DNA of 64,000 nucleotides, taken from Symsagittifera roscoffensis (taxonomy: Eukaryota > Xenacoelomorpha > Acoela > Convolutidae). Shown here piece after piece: positions 32,952-44,826 of the stretch. Each line of letters opens with the position of its first letter. Within the stretch, counting starts at the first letter, position 1. The position numbers and the translations under genes are program-made. A model generated the notes under the pieces. It saw only the letters and a list, made by a program, of their open reading frames with translations, did not search any database and had not been told where the DNA came from. The stretch covers positions 55,410,928 through 55,474,927 of the forward strand of contig NC_087069.1 in assembly GCF_963678635.1 (NCBI RefSeq), read 5' to 3'.

Positions 32952-33196
32952 TGTGATATCCTACGAGGTATCTTGTTGGAAAACAAAAATATAATTCCGA
33001 AGAATTAAATTGGTTCTTGAATAAATAGTTTCCTCTTTTGAGAACTGCTAAGATCTGCATCGATTCATGTTAGTCTGATCTCTCAGCGGTGTACCGAAGG
33101 TCTTAGATACCGTGACCTTGGACAATGGTAGAATATAAATAGAATTGCTCACTGAAGGTTACAATAAATTACTTCTATTGCAGTAGCAGTATCACA
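32952..33196 (-). repeat. 3' LTR of the gypsy-like element
   Basis: 245 bp with TGTGATA / TATCACA inverted ends. Aligns along its length with 37976-38218 (shared AGATCTGCATCGATTCATGT and CTCAGCGGTGTACCGAAGGT), with scattered differences showing an old insertion. Confidence 0.92.
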
Positions 33197-33280
33197 CACA
33201 ATTTTTTTCTATAATGTAGGAGTAACTTATAATAAAAATAGGAGTTTTTAATCTCAGTTTAAAAGTTTGATAAAAATTTT

Positions 33281-34583
33281 TCAAATTTCACAGATTTTCA
33301 GTTTGATTCTTTCATTTTCATCCAATTCTATTCTCCAGCTAAGGTTCCAATCTACTCCTTCGTCTAAGGAGGCGTAACCGAATTTTTGTCTAAATAGATC
33401 TCTTTCTAAGAGCCCCGATCTCGTTTCTATCGGTCTGTCGCTTCGCGTTTTGAAATGTGTTAATCGTCTTCTGTATTCATGCAGAGCAATCTTTGGGAGT
33501 GCTCCTTCGGATAGTTTTTCCCCCGAAATTTCTTTGATGGAATGCTTAAACAGGTCACCAAAATGTTGGGAATCTTTGCTCTTTGTTTGACGTCAGCTTC
33601 TTCCAACTCCGGTGTCTTCTATGCTGGAGTCGTCTGATGCACCCGTTGGAGGATCTAATCTTTCATCTCATTCGCCCACGGATTGATTTTTTCCTCTCAG
33701 TTCATCGGCCACCTTCTTTACTCCCCTTTTATGCACTTGGTCTCCCAGGGTTTCCCATTTTGTCGGCGCAAGATTTCGATTATGGAATTTGTCCATGATA
33801 TCTTCGGGTTTGCTGGACATACCCTTTTTCTTTAGTTTGCCCTTCTGTTGTTTTCTGTGCGTTGAACTCAATTATGTGTCCTTGTTTGTATTTTCTGCAA
33901 CTGATTGACTGTTTATCGTTGCCAGCTTTTTTTCCGTGTCTTTTCCTTTTTTTTGTTTCTTCTCGGTTTTTTTCAAAGCGATCTTTTTATGAGCTTTTGG
34001 TCCGCTTGACGATCGCGGTCCCTTCTTGTCTGACTTAGCTCTCTTGATGGCCAAGTTCAGGTCCCCCCAGTTTCTGTAGCTCTGAGGTTACGATGGGGTG
34101 GGGCGCTGTTGACAACGTTCTATTTGGAATGGCAAGTCGGCCTGCTGCGCATGTCGTTGCAGTTCTTCATCTGAGTCACTCTCCTCCAGTCTTTCCGTTG
34201 AGCTGATTTTTTGAGGTTTTTTTCCGTGGCTCTGCAGATGGGCTCTTACTCGAACCTTGTATTGGTTTTGGTTGAAGGCTGATTTTTGCTTCTGCGATGT
34301 CTGACTTTCGGTATATGTATCCTGCGGAAGTTTTCACTGTCGACCCTGTTTCGGACGTTATTTTTTCTTTTAGCGGTTTCGTGAATGCCTGGCCAATTTT
34401 TTTTAGATTGTCTTTGGTGAATTTGTGGTCTCTTCCTCCTATCTTCAATGAATCACTTCTCCCATGAGTAGATCTTTTCTTTCCTGAGTTCAGGATTGGA
34501 CTGCCCGCTGCATCATCAGTTCGGCGATTGTCATTTTTCGCGGCGTCTCTGCGTTCTTCGTTCCACCGGGCGTTCACTTCCAA
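33281..34583 (-). pseudogene. Basic C-terminal extension of the gypsy-like pol
   Basis: After the integrase core, minus-strand frames stay coding-like for 1.3 kb in several frame-shifted blocks: 34176-34583 (NARWNEERRDAAKND, Ser/Lys-rich), 33872-34054 and 33668-33871 (dense Lys), and an ATG-less open block 33592-33281 (HEYRRRLTHFKTRSDRPIE, GYASLDEGVDW) ending in TGA. No chromodomain or envelope-like membrane segment is seen. Such a long Lys/Arg-rich tail beyond integrase is unusual; it might be an RNA- or chromatin-binding extension or a separate 3' ORF. Function unknown. Confidence 0.6.
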
Positions 34584-35530
34584 CTGTTCTTTGAGTGATT
34601 TTGCTCTTTGGCGATCCCGTGCTGTGTTCAGTTGTTACTTGTACATCGGACTCGTGTCTCTGCTGAGTTCCCCCTTTTTCTCGATTTTTATGTTCACCCT
34701 GGATTGGTAGATCTTCCTTCTGAGTTGCGAAGCTGTCAACGCTTTTTCGTTCCAGCTGTTGTTTGTCTAAATAGTCAGGTTTGGTTATAAATTTGTAACG
34801 TATTATTTTATATTCATTTTTCGAGAGTCTTCCGAAATGTTGCTGAAAAGGAGAAACTTGAATGATTTTCTGTTTATTGCACCGTAGATCACAAAATATT
34901 GTGCTGAGACAGAATTTGATTGAACGTTTGTTTTCTTCTAATATTATCACCCCCAGTCTTTTCTTTTTTGTTTGGATGGTTCCTTCAACTAGTCCGCAAC
35001 TCTTTTGTTCTATGTTATTTTCAATGCAAAATTTTCTAAGTGTTTTCCCTTGAAGCCCGAAAATTGGTCTGAACGAATTGATTCCGGGATGCCGTGTGTA
35101 ACAATGTGAGTTCGCAAACATTTCACGTACACTTTCTGCTTGTCGATTTTTTTCAATTTGGAGAATCAAATTATAGCTACCAGCAAGTAGATTTTTTCCA
35201 TTTTGATTTTCTATCGGCCCCGCATAATCTAACTGTATTTCCTGACCCGGCTGCGTAAGTTGTGGTAGTGGTTTGGATGCATTTTTAGGAATAAACTATT
35301 TTGCGTTCTTATTATATCTGGTACAACTGCGGCTTTCGTCCGTGAGGTTTACTATGTCTTTGTGCATATGAGGTCACCACAGGTATCGTGAAACTCCCAG
35401 CATAGCTTCCTGTCTCGGGTGTCCACGATGTATTCGCTTCAGTACTGCCTGTCGCAGTTATACTGGTACGGCCAGTCGGTTGTACACCAGAATACAGTCG
35501 TCTTGCACCGCTATCTGTGTCCACAAAGGA
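34584..35530 (-). pseudogene. Integrase remnant of the gypsy-like element
   Basis: Reading the minus strand: a zinc-binding region broken across frames near 35400-35500 (HRGHP in one frame and SRSCTRY in another), then QLDYAGPI at about 35225-35250 carrying the first catalytic Asp, then GKTLRKFCIENNIEQ, GLVEGTIQTKKKRLG with the catalytic Glu, and a post-core region with FGRLSKNEYKIIR. The segment expected to hold the second catalytic Asp is shortened and altered. In-frame stops occur, so it is inactive. Confidence 0.8.
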
Positions 35531-36559
35531 TTGTTATTGGATCCCATTAGTTCGAAGCCCTGTTTGTCTCCTCGTTCTACCACCCGTCTGAGCCAATCCA
35601 TTCAGGTATTTTCCGACGTTAGCTCAGCGAGGAGGTTCTTATCAAATAGCTTCGATAGATTATCCAGTGTGTCACCTCTTGGCTGCTGTGGCAGCTCCTG
35701 GCATTCTCGTGTGCTATGTTTACTTCGTCGGGGTGGTTCAATTGTACAGGTCTCTGGTTCGTCTTCTTTATCTTCTGTGGTCGTAAGATCAACTTCGATC
35801 ACCTGTACATTTGCGTTTGTTTTGGCTGTGCTGGCGACATGCTGATGGACGCTTGTGAATTTTCCTCTGTCGCTGCTTCCAGTTCACGGATGCTGCTTGG
35901 CGGTGTACTTGATCCCCCAAACTAGTTGCAAATAGGATAGTAGTCTACTGTCAGCTTTTTTTCGCTGCTCTTCCGACAATTGCCACTTCATTCGGGACTG
36001 GTGTCGCGTCTCACTTTCTGAGCTGCCTCTGTTTCTTTGGCTCCCTCTAATGAATTTTATCGTTCTCTTTAGCGTCTCTGTGACCTCTTCCTCCCCAGAC
36101 ATATCGTTCGTATATTTTCATGGAACGATTCCACCGCGGGTTCATTCTGCCCTCCTCCCTGTCTGCACTTTTCCATTGTTCATGTGTTGAGTTTGACCAC
36201 CAATCGCATGATTGTTTTGTGTACTTTCTCTCGTCCAATTCTTTAGATAAAATCGTCTCTGTTTTTTTTTCTGAAAATTGGATTGTTTTTGCAGTATTGC
36301 CTCTCGGCTGTTTGCAGGGTTGAAAATGAAAGAAAATGTTTGATTTCGTTGGAGAGCTGCTGTTTAGCTGTTTGGACGGCCGCGAAAACTGATTTAGGTC
36401 GTTCCGGTCGAGCTTTTTTTGTTTTTGACCATTTTTGTTGCCATAACAACCCCGAGGGTATGAGTTATTTTCTACGTTTCTTCTAAAATAATCTAGAATG
36501 TTTTCGTTCTGCTTTGGACAATTGTTTTCTAGCCTAATGTTCATGCAGTCTAAAGTTTT

Positions 36560-37000
36560 GTGAAAGGATTAAATTGTTGCCACTACAAAGTTTTCGTCTT
36601 ATTCGAATTCGGGCCATAGATCATCATACGGGTCACGCAAAAAACAATCGACAATCCCGATGTCCTTACCTGGAATATGAATTATTTTGAATTGATAGGG
36701 CAATAATCTTTTGACCCACCGGGTCAACTGGGATTGATACGTTTTGTTTGTTTTTTTTCCCATCCAGGGCTGATGTTAGGCCTTTATGATCCGTTGCAAT
36801 GGTAAATTTGTTTCCGATTAGTTAATGTTTGTACCTTTCAACTGCCCAAACATTGCAAGTAGCTAAATCGTTTGTAGAGTAATTTTTTCTTGTACATGTA
36901 GGTACCTGGATGCGAACAAGATTGGAGCCCACGCTCCATTGTCTAATTTTTTTTCTCAAGGGTGGCCACTATGAGGTTACATTCCTTTTCCGACTTGTCC
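36560..37000 (-). pseudogene. RNase H remnant of the gypsy-like element
   Basis: Minus-strand fragments read ATDHKGLTSALDGKK (the conserved TDHK of gypsy RNase H), then TYQSQLTRWVKRLLPYQFKI and IHIPGKDIGIVDCF, the typical RW...F-I-H-PGK-N-AD ending. Frames shift between them. The reverse transcriptase palm with YxDD that should precede it was not found. 35531-36559 between this and integrase is a degraded linker with no recognisable domain. Confidence 0.82.
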
Positions 37001-37049
37001 GAATTCTCCATTATGTTACTTACTTGCTGTGATCTGCGCATTTTCGGGA

Positions 37050-37975
37050 AACGGTTAGGTTTCCGGCAGTTCTTGCAGGTTTTCCCCATTGCCGGACAAG
37101 ATTTCAAAACCCCTGGTCAAATGCACGTCCATATCTAGTGGCTCTTGCTTGCTTTTCTCACCTGAATTGTAATTAGTACTCGTCCCTGCAACTGTTGCTG
37201 CATTCGTCTTTTGAAATGCCATTGTGGCCAATTTACTATGTTCGAATTTTATGGCTCTTTTGAGGACTTCCTCGGGCGCAATTGTTTCAAAAATTAGGGT
37301 GTCTTGTAAAGCCATCGTTTTCATCTTAGATATTAACAAGTCGCGAACGATTCCGTCCCCTAAAGTTCCCAACTCCGATATTGCCACTTGAGCAGTTAGC
37401 GCAGCGTTGAATTCCTCTAGCGTCTCGCCTTTTCCTGCATTTTTGATAAGAGTTTGTACCTTATTACGCAGAGTTTGCTACGCATTTCACGTTCTGCAAT
37501 GAAATTGATACACGTTCAGCGATTTCCTTGAAGGAAATTTTAGATATTTCTACATGAGGGTTTTTTGTAAGAACCTCTTCATCCCTTTCGTTCCGAGGGA
37601 TAGGAATAGTCTTGATACAAGCTTCTTTTCTAATAGTGAAAGTTTTGGACAACCCTTGGCTCACGTGCTCTTCTCTCTTCGTTCTCAAGTGTCACTCGGT
37701 CTCTTGCTAATTTGTCTGAGATCTTTGACTGTTCTCGCAGTTGCGTCTTCTCCATCTCGTGGTATTTCTGGTCTTGATGGTAGTTCTTCCAGTATTTTTT
37801 TTGGTCCTCTAGCATAATCTCTGGGTTAACGTTTTCCTTTACCGTGATTGCCATTAGAAGTTGCACTAACCAGATTTTTAATTGCCACGGTGGGTCCAAA
37901 TTCGCTGAAGACCAAAATACTGGTACTTCCATATTAGTGCGATTGTCCTGAACTGAGAATTCTGCTGGCTGCACA
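37050..37975 (-). pseudogene. Gag remnant of the gypsy-like element
   Basis: Starts directly after the 5' LTR. Three blocks: PPWQLKIWLVQLLMAITVKE with a charged coiled stretch (37630-37974), a middle block with ISKISFKEIAERV (37464-37688), and VAISELGTLGDGIVRDLLI then LKRAIKFEHSKLATMAFQ (37055-37387), a capsid-like helical region. Frame changes separate the blocks. No CCHC knuckle was recognised before the deletion into RNase H. Confidence 0.6.
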
Positions 37976-38218
37976 TGTGATATCCTACCAGGGTGTGTTG
38001 AAAAACTGAAATTTAATTCCGAAGAACTAAATTGTTTCTTGAATAAATAGTTTTCTCTTTTGAGAAGTGCTTAGATCTGCATCGATTCATGTTAGACTGA
38101 TCTCTCAGCGGTGTACCGAAGGTCTTAGTTACCGTGACCTTGGACAATGGTGAAATATAAACAGAATAGTTCACTGAAGGTTCCATCAAATTTCTGCTAT
38201 AGCAGTAGCAGTATCACA
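37976..38218 (-). repeat. 5' LTR of the gypsy-like element
   Basis: 243-bp partner of 32952-33196, same TGTGATA start and TATCACA end. On the minus strand transcription would begin here and run leftward. Confidence 0.92.
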
Positions 38219-39989
38219 GACCGTCCTAATTAGAGACGAGTTTGTGATGTTGTTCGACCGTTTCGGTCCAATCATGAGTCTAACACCTCAGCCCGGGTTT
38301 GAAAGTTTTGAACAATCTGTGACGGTTGGGTTTGATGCATTTCAGCGACAACATGCATAGAACCCAAACGACTACCAAAGTATCCGAGCATCGCATTGTT
38401 TCATATTATATTGTCGGAGAGGGAGGGTTGTTGGGTTATTATCATCATCCCGAGTTGACTTCGCATTGTAGTCTATCACCCTGCTGAGACTGTACTGCTC
38501 ATGAATGATGGATAAAAGGACGCTGGTCAGGGACTGAAACAGCGATCGCTATCTCTGCGACCACAATCCGGGCTGGCGTTGAAGGTTCGTCATTATTTAT
38601 TACGTGGCTATTCTATCGTCCCCAACAAATACAAACTTTAATTTTCCCGTGTAATGCTTGTTGTTACAAAGCTGTATAAAAAAATTGTTTGCAGCAGGGT
38701 TATTGGGCTAACAATAGTACCACGTGAACAAAAGTGGAAAAAAACAGGCTCTTTACTTTTCACCCACTTTTAAATCTCATTTTTAACGCTGTTAAAGTGC
38801 ATTAGAATTTGGCATGTTGAACAAACTAACTGTTGTAATTTTTGTCGCTAAAAGTGTTCGCAGATTTTATGTGCCTCAAAATAACCTCCACGTGTTCTCT
38901 GGAGAGAAATTCTCCGCGGGGCTCCCTAACTGCACAAATCTGTGGGTGAGTTGTAGCCTCTGTTTTTGGGTCAGATTCCAACGGTTTACGGTGTCTTTGA
39001 TTTCTTCGTAGGCTGCCGTAACTGGGCCCTCTGACGAGTTTTCAGTCGATTGAGAATCATCCTGAACTGAAACACAAACTGAATCATCTTCAACAACAAA
39101 TTTTTTTAAAGTTTTTTTTAAATGCATCGCGAATATCAACCCCCGGGCTGAGTTAACAGGAAACATCATCGCTGATTCAGAGATATCTCAGTTTTGTAGA
39201 AAAATTTGTGGCTAATTCAGGCATATCCCAGTTTTATGAAATTTCTAGCGATAGTTCAGGGTTAATTCATGGCTATTACTCGCAGCGATAATCATGGACA
39301 ATTTCGCCATGAAAAATCCATGTATCAGCATTAAATAAATTTAAAAACTTTGAATTGATTTCAAAGTTTTGTTACAAATCGTTACAATGGTAAAAATCGT
39401 TAATTTGGTCTTAAAATGAAACACTTGTTAAAACCAACTACTGAAAAAACCTTAAAATGCAGTTTGCTTGGCGAAAAAAAGAAAATGTGTTAGCTTTGGT
39501 AGTTAAAAAGCTTGCGCAACTGAACACTATAAAGCTAGAGAGAATTTAGAAATCATTATTTTTGGTAAGTTAAAAAAATGGAAGTTAAACTATAAACCAA
39601 ATGTTTCACTCCCATTCATTGTTATCGGTTAAACAATTTGGTGTTTAAGGATCTGCCGTTCGACAAAGAACCAGTTAGAAAAAATGTTGCGCTGAGGGAG
39701 AAAAACGAGCGATTCGAGACGGTTTTCTTGAAGGCTTTGATTACTCAGGTCTCAAAGATTTCAAAGAAAATATTAGAAACCTAATTCTGAAAGGTCGAAA
39801 AGCTCAGTATCGGTCTCCACAAGTGAAAAACGTTTCTCATAAAAAAGTTTTTTTTTAAAGTGTTCGATCTCGAGTAGTTATTAAATTCATGTGCGAGTTT
39901 GACGCGATAAAGTTTCGGAACTTTGTGCAAATGAACTCGGATCTTCTGTTGAAAGGTACGAAAATACGAACAACAGACAATGTTACACA
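38219..39989. other. Intergenic DNA with one coding-like scrap
   Basis: Mostly unremarkable. Minus-strand 38876-39169 has a 97-codon frame with non-random composition (VQDDSQSTENSSEGPVTAAY, YEEIKDTVNRWNLTQKQRLQ) that could be an exon or transposon-protein fragment; I do not recognise it. The rest is AT-rich. Confidence 0.35.
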
Positions 39990-41690
39990 AGAACGAGTGT
40001 CGGTTGGGGAATCGTACCCAATTTGTGAACCAGTTTGTGAGCTGGAGTAAAAAACTAGCATCTAGAAACTTCAGGATCATTGATACATTATTTAAAAATT
40101 AACTTGACTTTTCTGATGTTTGTAATTTTCCTATAAAATGACTGAAATTCTCTCGAAGTTTTTCATGGCTAGTCAAGAATTTTCCAGGAATGAGATACCC
40201 TCAGTTCGTAAGTCTTCAGATTTTTTCAGTGAAGTGAAAAACCATTGTTTTCTAAAGTTTTTTTGGCTTTTCTCGAAAAGTGGCCTATCAAATCTGCAAG
40301 GCCCAATTTTTTCCAACTATAACTAATGGTCCTCGTAAAAGTCACATGTTTCTTTTTTGACTGTTTTTTTGGATGTTTTTACACTCTCTCGAAAACAATT
40401 ATCTCGAATCTAAGATTATAACTTTAACTAAAAATATAGGTTGTAGGGAGTTCCCTGCATAAACGGTTATGCCGAAAATTTTTTGCAAAAAAAGTTATGA
40501 ATCTCAAAATTTGTTTTTTGACTTTTGACCCTTTTTTACAATCATTCGTTTCTCGCAAACAGCGCTCTCAAATTTGATGTTTTGATTTCAACCGCAAGAA
40601 TAGAAAGTGAGGAGCGTAACTCTAAGCGATTTTGCTTAAGTTTTTGATCTTTTTTGAGTTTAAAATTTTTTTTTTGGTTTTTCTGGAAAATTGCTCTTCC
40701 AAAGCTAAAATTTAGGTTTCAATGGAAGAAATGGCTTGTATATGCTCCACAGCATGAGCAGCATATCCCAAATTTTTGTACATGGAAAGTGATGACACTC
40801 AGAAAAATCAAAGTTTTGGTTTTCTGAAGGCTTTTCAAATTTTTGAATTTTCGTCTAGAATTAGTCTGAAAATTTAGTTGGAATAGAGAGACAGTGTGTT
40901 AATTAGTCCAAATTTTTATGCTCGAAATTTTATGAACTGAAATGTCGAAATTCTAATTTTTTAAATATTTTTCGGCTTCTCTCGAAAAGTATGCTTTTCT
41001 CATATCTGAGTTTTTGATTTCAATCAAATGAACTGGTTGTGAGAAGCTCTTCTGCATAAACTTCTACGCTCAAGTTTTTCTTTCATGCAAAAACTTTGGA
41101 CCTCAAAAAAAATAAATGTTTTCGACTTTTGACAAATTAAACTTTTTGATTTGTCTCGAAAACTACCATCCCAAAGAGAGATTTTGGCTTCAGTAAAAAC
41201 TGCATATTGTGATTAGTTTCACGGCCTGGGTGGCTCAGCCCAAATCTATGGATTTGAAATCAATCGAAAAAAGGTTGTGAGCAGATCCCCTGCTCCCCTC
41301 TACACAAAAAATCATGGACCTCTGAAAAGCCAATTATTTGGTTTTTTGACCGTTTTTTGATCGTTTTTGACTTTCATCGATAACTAACATCCTAAATATC
41401 TAGTTTTGAAGTCAATTGAAAATTTAGGTTGTGAAGAGTTTTCCTGTATAAGCGGCGACTTCAAATTTTCTAACAACAAAATGTTATGGCCCGATGTATT
41501 GATTTTTTGGCCGTTTCTTGAATTTTTCTGACTCTTATCGAAAACTAGACAACCGAATCTGATATCAAGAATTTAGTCGTTGCATCAGATTGTGGGAAGC
41601 CTCCGTACATAAATGGCGATCCCTTAATGTTTATACGAAAAATTTTATTAATTCTCAAAATTTTCATTCTTATTTTATTCGAGAAACAAC
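39990..41690. repeat. Diverged satellite, monomer about 165 bp
   Basis: Phrases of the type TCTCGAAAACNACTATC, AATCTAAGATT and GGTTGTGAGGAG-TCCCTGCATAAACGG recur at about 40441, 40608, 41036, 41205, 41426 and 41590, spacings clustering near 160-170 bp or multiples. A related stretch (39990-40620 versus 43960-44520, sharing TTTCCAGGAATGAGATAC and GAATAGAAAGTGAGGAGC) lies inside the left end of the Polinton. No coding capacity. Confidence 0.55.
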
Positions 41691-43556
41691 TAGGCGTTTG
41701 GGTGAAGCCCAATTTTGAACTTTGTGATAAACTATTTCACGCCGCATCAGCACAACAAGACCTAAAATTATTAAACTGGTACCTCCAGCTTTAGCTGTGT
41801 CCCTAGTTTAGTATGAACTTTGTCCAATTTGGAGTTCCGAGCGTGAATGAAAAGATCCGAAAACCCAAGAGATTTTGTTCGACTATAGTTTTTGTTCGAC
41901 CTAAATTGCGACAAAAAACGGACCTCAATCGATTCTTCCGATCAATTAATGAGTCGAACATCATAGCCCTGGGGGGTGGGCTCAAGTTACCTGATGCATT
42001 TGAGTGTGCAGTGTCTGCAGTGTTGTGATTGGCCTCCTCCTCCTCCTCCCATAAGGAGCGGAAAGCTATAAGATTATTAGCTTGTGAAGTGATGTCTGTT
42101 GTTTGCTTCCACTGAGGCGCACTCTGTTCACATGCTTGGTTCGCAGCCGAGGAGCCGAAAGCTCCCCTTTCTAGAAAACACGCGGCCAAACACTCTCATG
42201 TTCGGCTCTTTTCCAGTTTCCCACCCCCTCGTAAAATTAGAAAATTAAGCTGATCAAAGATTGTTCACACGGGATTTTGCATGTAAGAATGTTGTATGAA
42301 CTTGTTCACCTGTTCACGCTCACACTTTTTTATGCAGTTTATAAGGTCATTTTAAATTGATTTTATATATTTTATTTCTTAAAAATCAAAGGGGAACTGG
42401 AAAAGAGCCACATGTTCTGATTCAAACCAAGTTATTTGTTTTTGGCTCGCTTCGGCCGCAACCTCCAGTGTTTTTTCTCGCATTTCAACGTTCAAAGTTT
42501 TTTCGTATAAGCCCCCCTCCAAAAAAGTATAGCCCTTTACCTGGCGGCTGCAACGATGAAAAAGTTTGCAATCATTTCTGCTAGCACAACTTCTGATCAG
42601 TTAAAGATAAGAATTACTGTTACAAGGACTTAAAATATTCTCAACAGACGCCTAAAAGCGTTATAGACGTTTAAAAAACGTACATTTTACTAGCATCTGT
42701 TATGGGTACTATAAATTCACGTTTTGGCGCATTTTTCTCCATTTGTTTGATAATTTTTATTTAATTTTGCTTACAATTTTCGGAGAAATTTTTGTCTCAA
42801 TTTTCGATAGTTGACATTTTGTTGCAGGTAACTTAGTTTCAAAATGGTCAAGTTTTTTTTTTAATTTTGAAGATTTGCGCACGTGACTCCTTGCCTGGCT
42901 ATTCGTTTCCGACAGGTTCGCTGTTACCCATCAGCCTCCCCCCCTCAATGGCAACATAATTTGGCTCTTTTTTCAATTCCTCGTTAAAGTTTTTCTGAAA
43001 TTCAATTTATGAAAGACTAGTTAAAACGGATTATAATCTAAACTGAAATAAGACTGCTCGTATCAGGGTGAAGCCTTGAATGTTCCGACGGCCGCTTAAA
43101 GTTTATAGAGGAGTAATAACAATAAAAACTTGAATGTAATAAAAAAAAATGAATTTTTTTTTCAAGTTTGTGATTTTTTGTGAAAACAGTCACCCCACTA
43201 GGCATATAAAGTACAAAAAGATAAATTTCGCTCCTTGTAACAAATCAATTATGGTAGAGAAGCTTCTTTAAACCAATTTGGAGAGGTTTCTAAGACTAAT
43301 TAACTCTCCGCTTATGCAATAATACCGCGAATTTAATTGTTCCAAATTGACCAAGCAGTCTTTAAACCTCATTAATTATACAAAAAAAAATCTCAGGTGA
43401 TACATCTTTTCAATTGTAAGCTCAGGACAACAAACGTTTTTGAATGATACAAAAAATTCTGTCAAAATGGCTAGCTAAATAGTTGAAATTTCTCTGAAGA
43501 AAAAACACCCACCCAGAGCTCAAATAATCCGTAATTTTCGCAATTTTGAAACTAAT
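41691..43556. other. Intergenic DNA left of the Polinton
   Basis: Contains a dispersed repeat (41694-41750, GGGTGAAGCCCAATTTTGA, also at 9450) and a GC-richer patch (about 41960-42230) whose minus-strand 128-codon frame (41803-42189) has no recognisable domain. Nothing else is supported. Confidence 0.4.
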
Positions 43557-43562
43557 TGTGTT

Positions 43563-43768
43563 AGTAGTATTGTACTGTGTCCCAGAACCTAAAGAGAAGG
43601 GGGGTCCTTCCTAAGAGGGGGGTATTCCCGTAAAGCAAAATCCTAGGAAAGGGGTCCTTAATTTTCCCGAGGACCCTGATCCTAGGATTTTGTAAAACGA
43701 AAGAAATTTTCCACCAAAAAAGCAGAAGACCCTCTACTTAGGGTCTTGCTAAGCTTAGGTTAACAACA
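43563..43768 (+). repeat. Left terminal inverted repeat of the Polinton
   Basis: Matches 51913-52110 inverted: AGTAGTATTGTA, GGGGTCCTTCCTAAG, TAGGAAAGG-GTCCTTAATTTT, CCTAGGATTTTGT and CTTAGGTTAACAAC-like pieces appear in order. Diverged with indels. A repeated CCTAGGAT-type palindromic motif is scattered through it. Confidence 0.85.
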
Positions 43769-43955
43769 AGGGACACTATCAACATTTTTCTATTTCCATT
43801 TTTGGTGGTCCTTATTATTGGTTTTGGTTAATTATATGAATCATATTAATTGTTATATTTGTTTCGGGCAAATGAACTTTCGACATAGTTGAAATTTTTT
43901 AGTGAAAGATGTATTGACTTTTTTGGTATATCGTAAAACTCACCGGCGATTTGGA
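43655..43955 (+). repeat. Subterminal direct repeat, copy 1
   Basis: Direct duplicate of 44521-44826: GGGGTCCTTAATTTT-CC, GCAGAAGACCCTCTACT, ATTATATGAATCA-ATTAATTG and GACATAGTTGAAATTTTTTA all recur about 870 bp downstream. The intervening 43956-44520 is related to satellite sequence at 39990-40620. Confidence 0.85.
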
Positions 43956-44520
43956 AATGTGTCGGTTAGGAAATATTACCCACTTCATGAACCACTTCAT
44001 GAACCAGCTGGAGTAAAAACTAGCAACTAGAAACTTCATGATCAATCATGCATTATTTAAAATTTGATTTCACATTTCACATTCTCACGAAATTTGTCAT
44101 GGTTAGTCAGGAGGTTTCCAGGAATGAGATACTCTTATGTCGTAGGTCTTCAAAATTATTGCAGTGAAGTGCAAATCCACTGATTTCTAAAAAAATTTTT
44201 GGCGTTTCTCGAAAAGTGCCCTATTTTTTCCTACTGAAATTAATGCTTCTCGTAAAACTCACATCTTTCAATTTTGAGAGTGTTTTGAACGTTTTTTTTT
44301 TCTCGAAAACAACTATCTCGAATCTAAGATTGTAACTTGAACCAAAAATATAATTTGTTTGGAATTCCGTGCATAAGTGAATATGCCGGAAAGGTTTTTG
44401 CAATTTTTTGATTTTTGACTTTTTATGTTCTCTTTAATTTTTGCGGAAACAACGCTCTCAAATCTGACGTTTTGATTTCAACCGCGAGAATAGAAAGTGA
44501 GGAGCATAACTGCTAAACGA

Positions 44521-44826
44521 AGGGGTCCTTAATTTTTCCGGGGACCCTGATCTTAGGATTTTGTAAAAGAAAGAAATTTTCCACCCAAAAAGCAGAAGAC
44601 CCTCTACTCAGGGTCTTGCTTAGCTTAGCTTAACAACAAGGGACATTATCAAAACTTTTTCTAATTCCAATTTTTGGCGCCCTAATTATTGTTTCTGGTT
44701 AATTATATGAATCAGATTAATTGTTATATTTATTTCGGGCGAATGAACTTTCGACATAGTTGAAATTTTTTAGTGAAAGATGAATTGCCTTTTATGGTAT
44801 ATCGTTAAAATTCACCGGCGATTTTG
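44521..44826 (+). repeat. Subterminal direct repeat, copy 2
   Basis: Second copy of 43655-43955, truncated at its left so that it lacks the AGTAGTATTG terminus. It shows a duplication of the element's end region, not a second insertion. Confidence 0.85.

Larger units (their letters stand above)
32952..38218 (-). mobile_element. Decayed Ty3/gypsy-like LTR retrotransposon
   Basis: Two similar direct repeats of about 245 bp, each starting TGTGATATCC and ending AGTATCACA, bound 4.8 kb of minus-strand gag-pol remnants in the order gag, RNase H, integrase, basic tail. Flanks GGCCG (32947-32951) and GACCG (38219-38223) fit a 5-bp target duplication with one change. A purine tract (minus strand, 33202-33210) precedes the 3' LTR. 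Protease and most of reverse transcriptase seem deleted and all frames are interrupted, so it is inactive. The gag-RNaseH-INT order indicates Ty3/gypsy rather than copia. No primer-binding site was identified. Confidence 0.88.

Noticed and set aside
33281-34583. Envelope gene making the LTR element a retrovirus
   Set aside because: No signal peptide, membrane anchor or furin-like site seen; the region is uniformly basic and soluble-looking.
41803-42189. 128-codon minus-strand frame in a GC-richer patch
   Set aside because: Contains an EEEEE run from CTC repeats and no domain; insufficient to call a gene, though a dead transposon fragment is possible.
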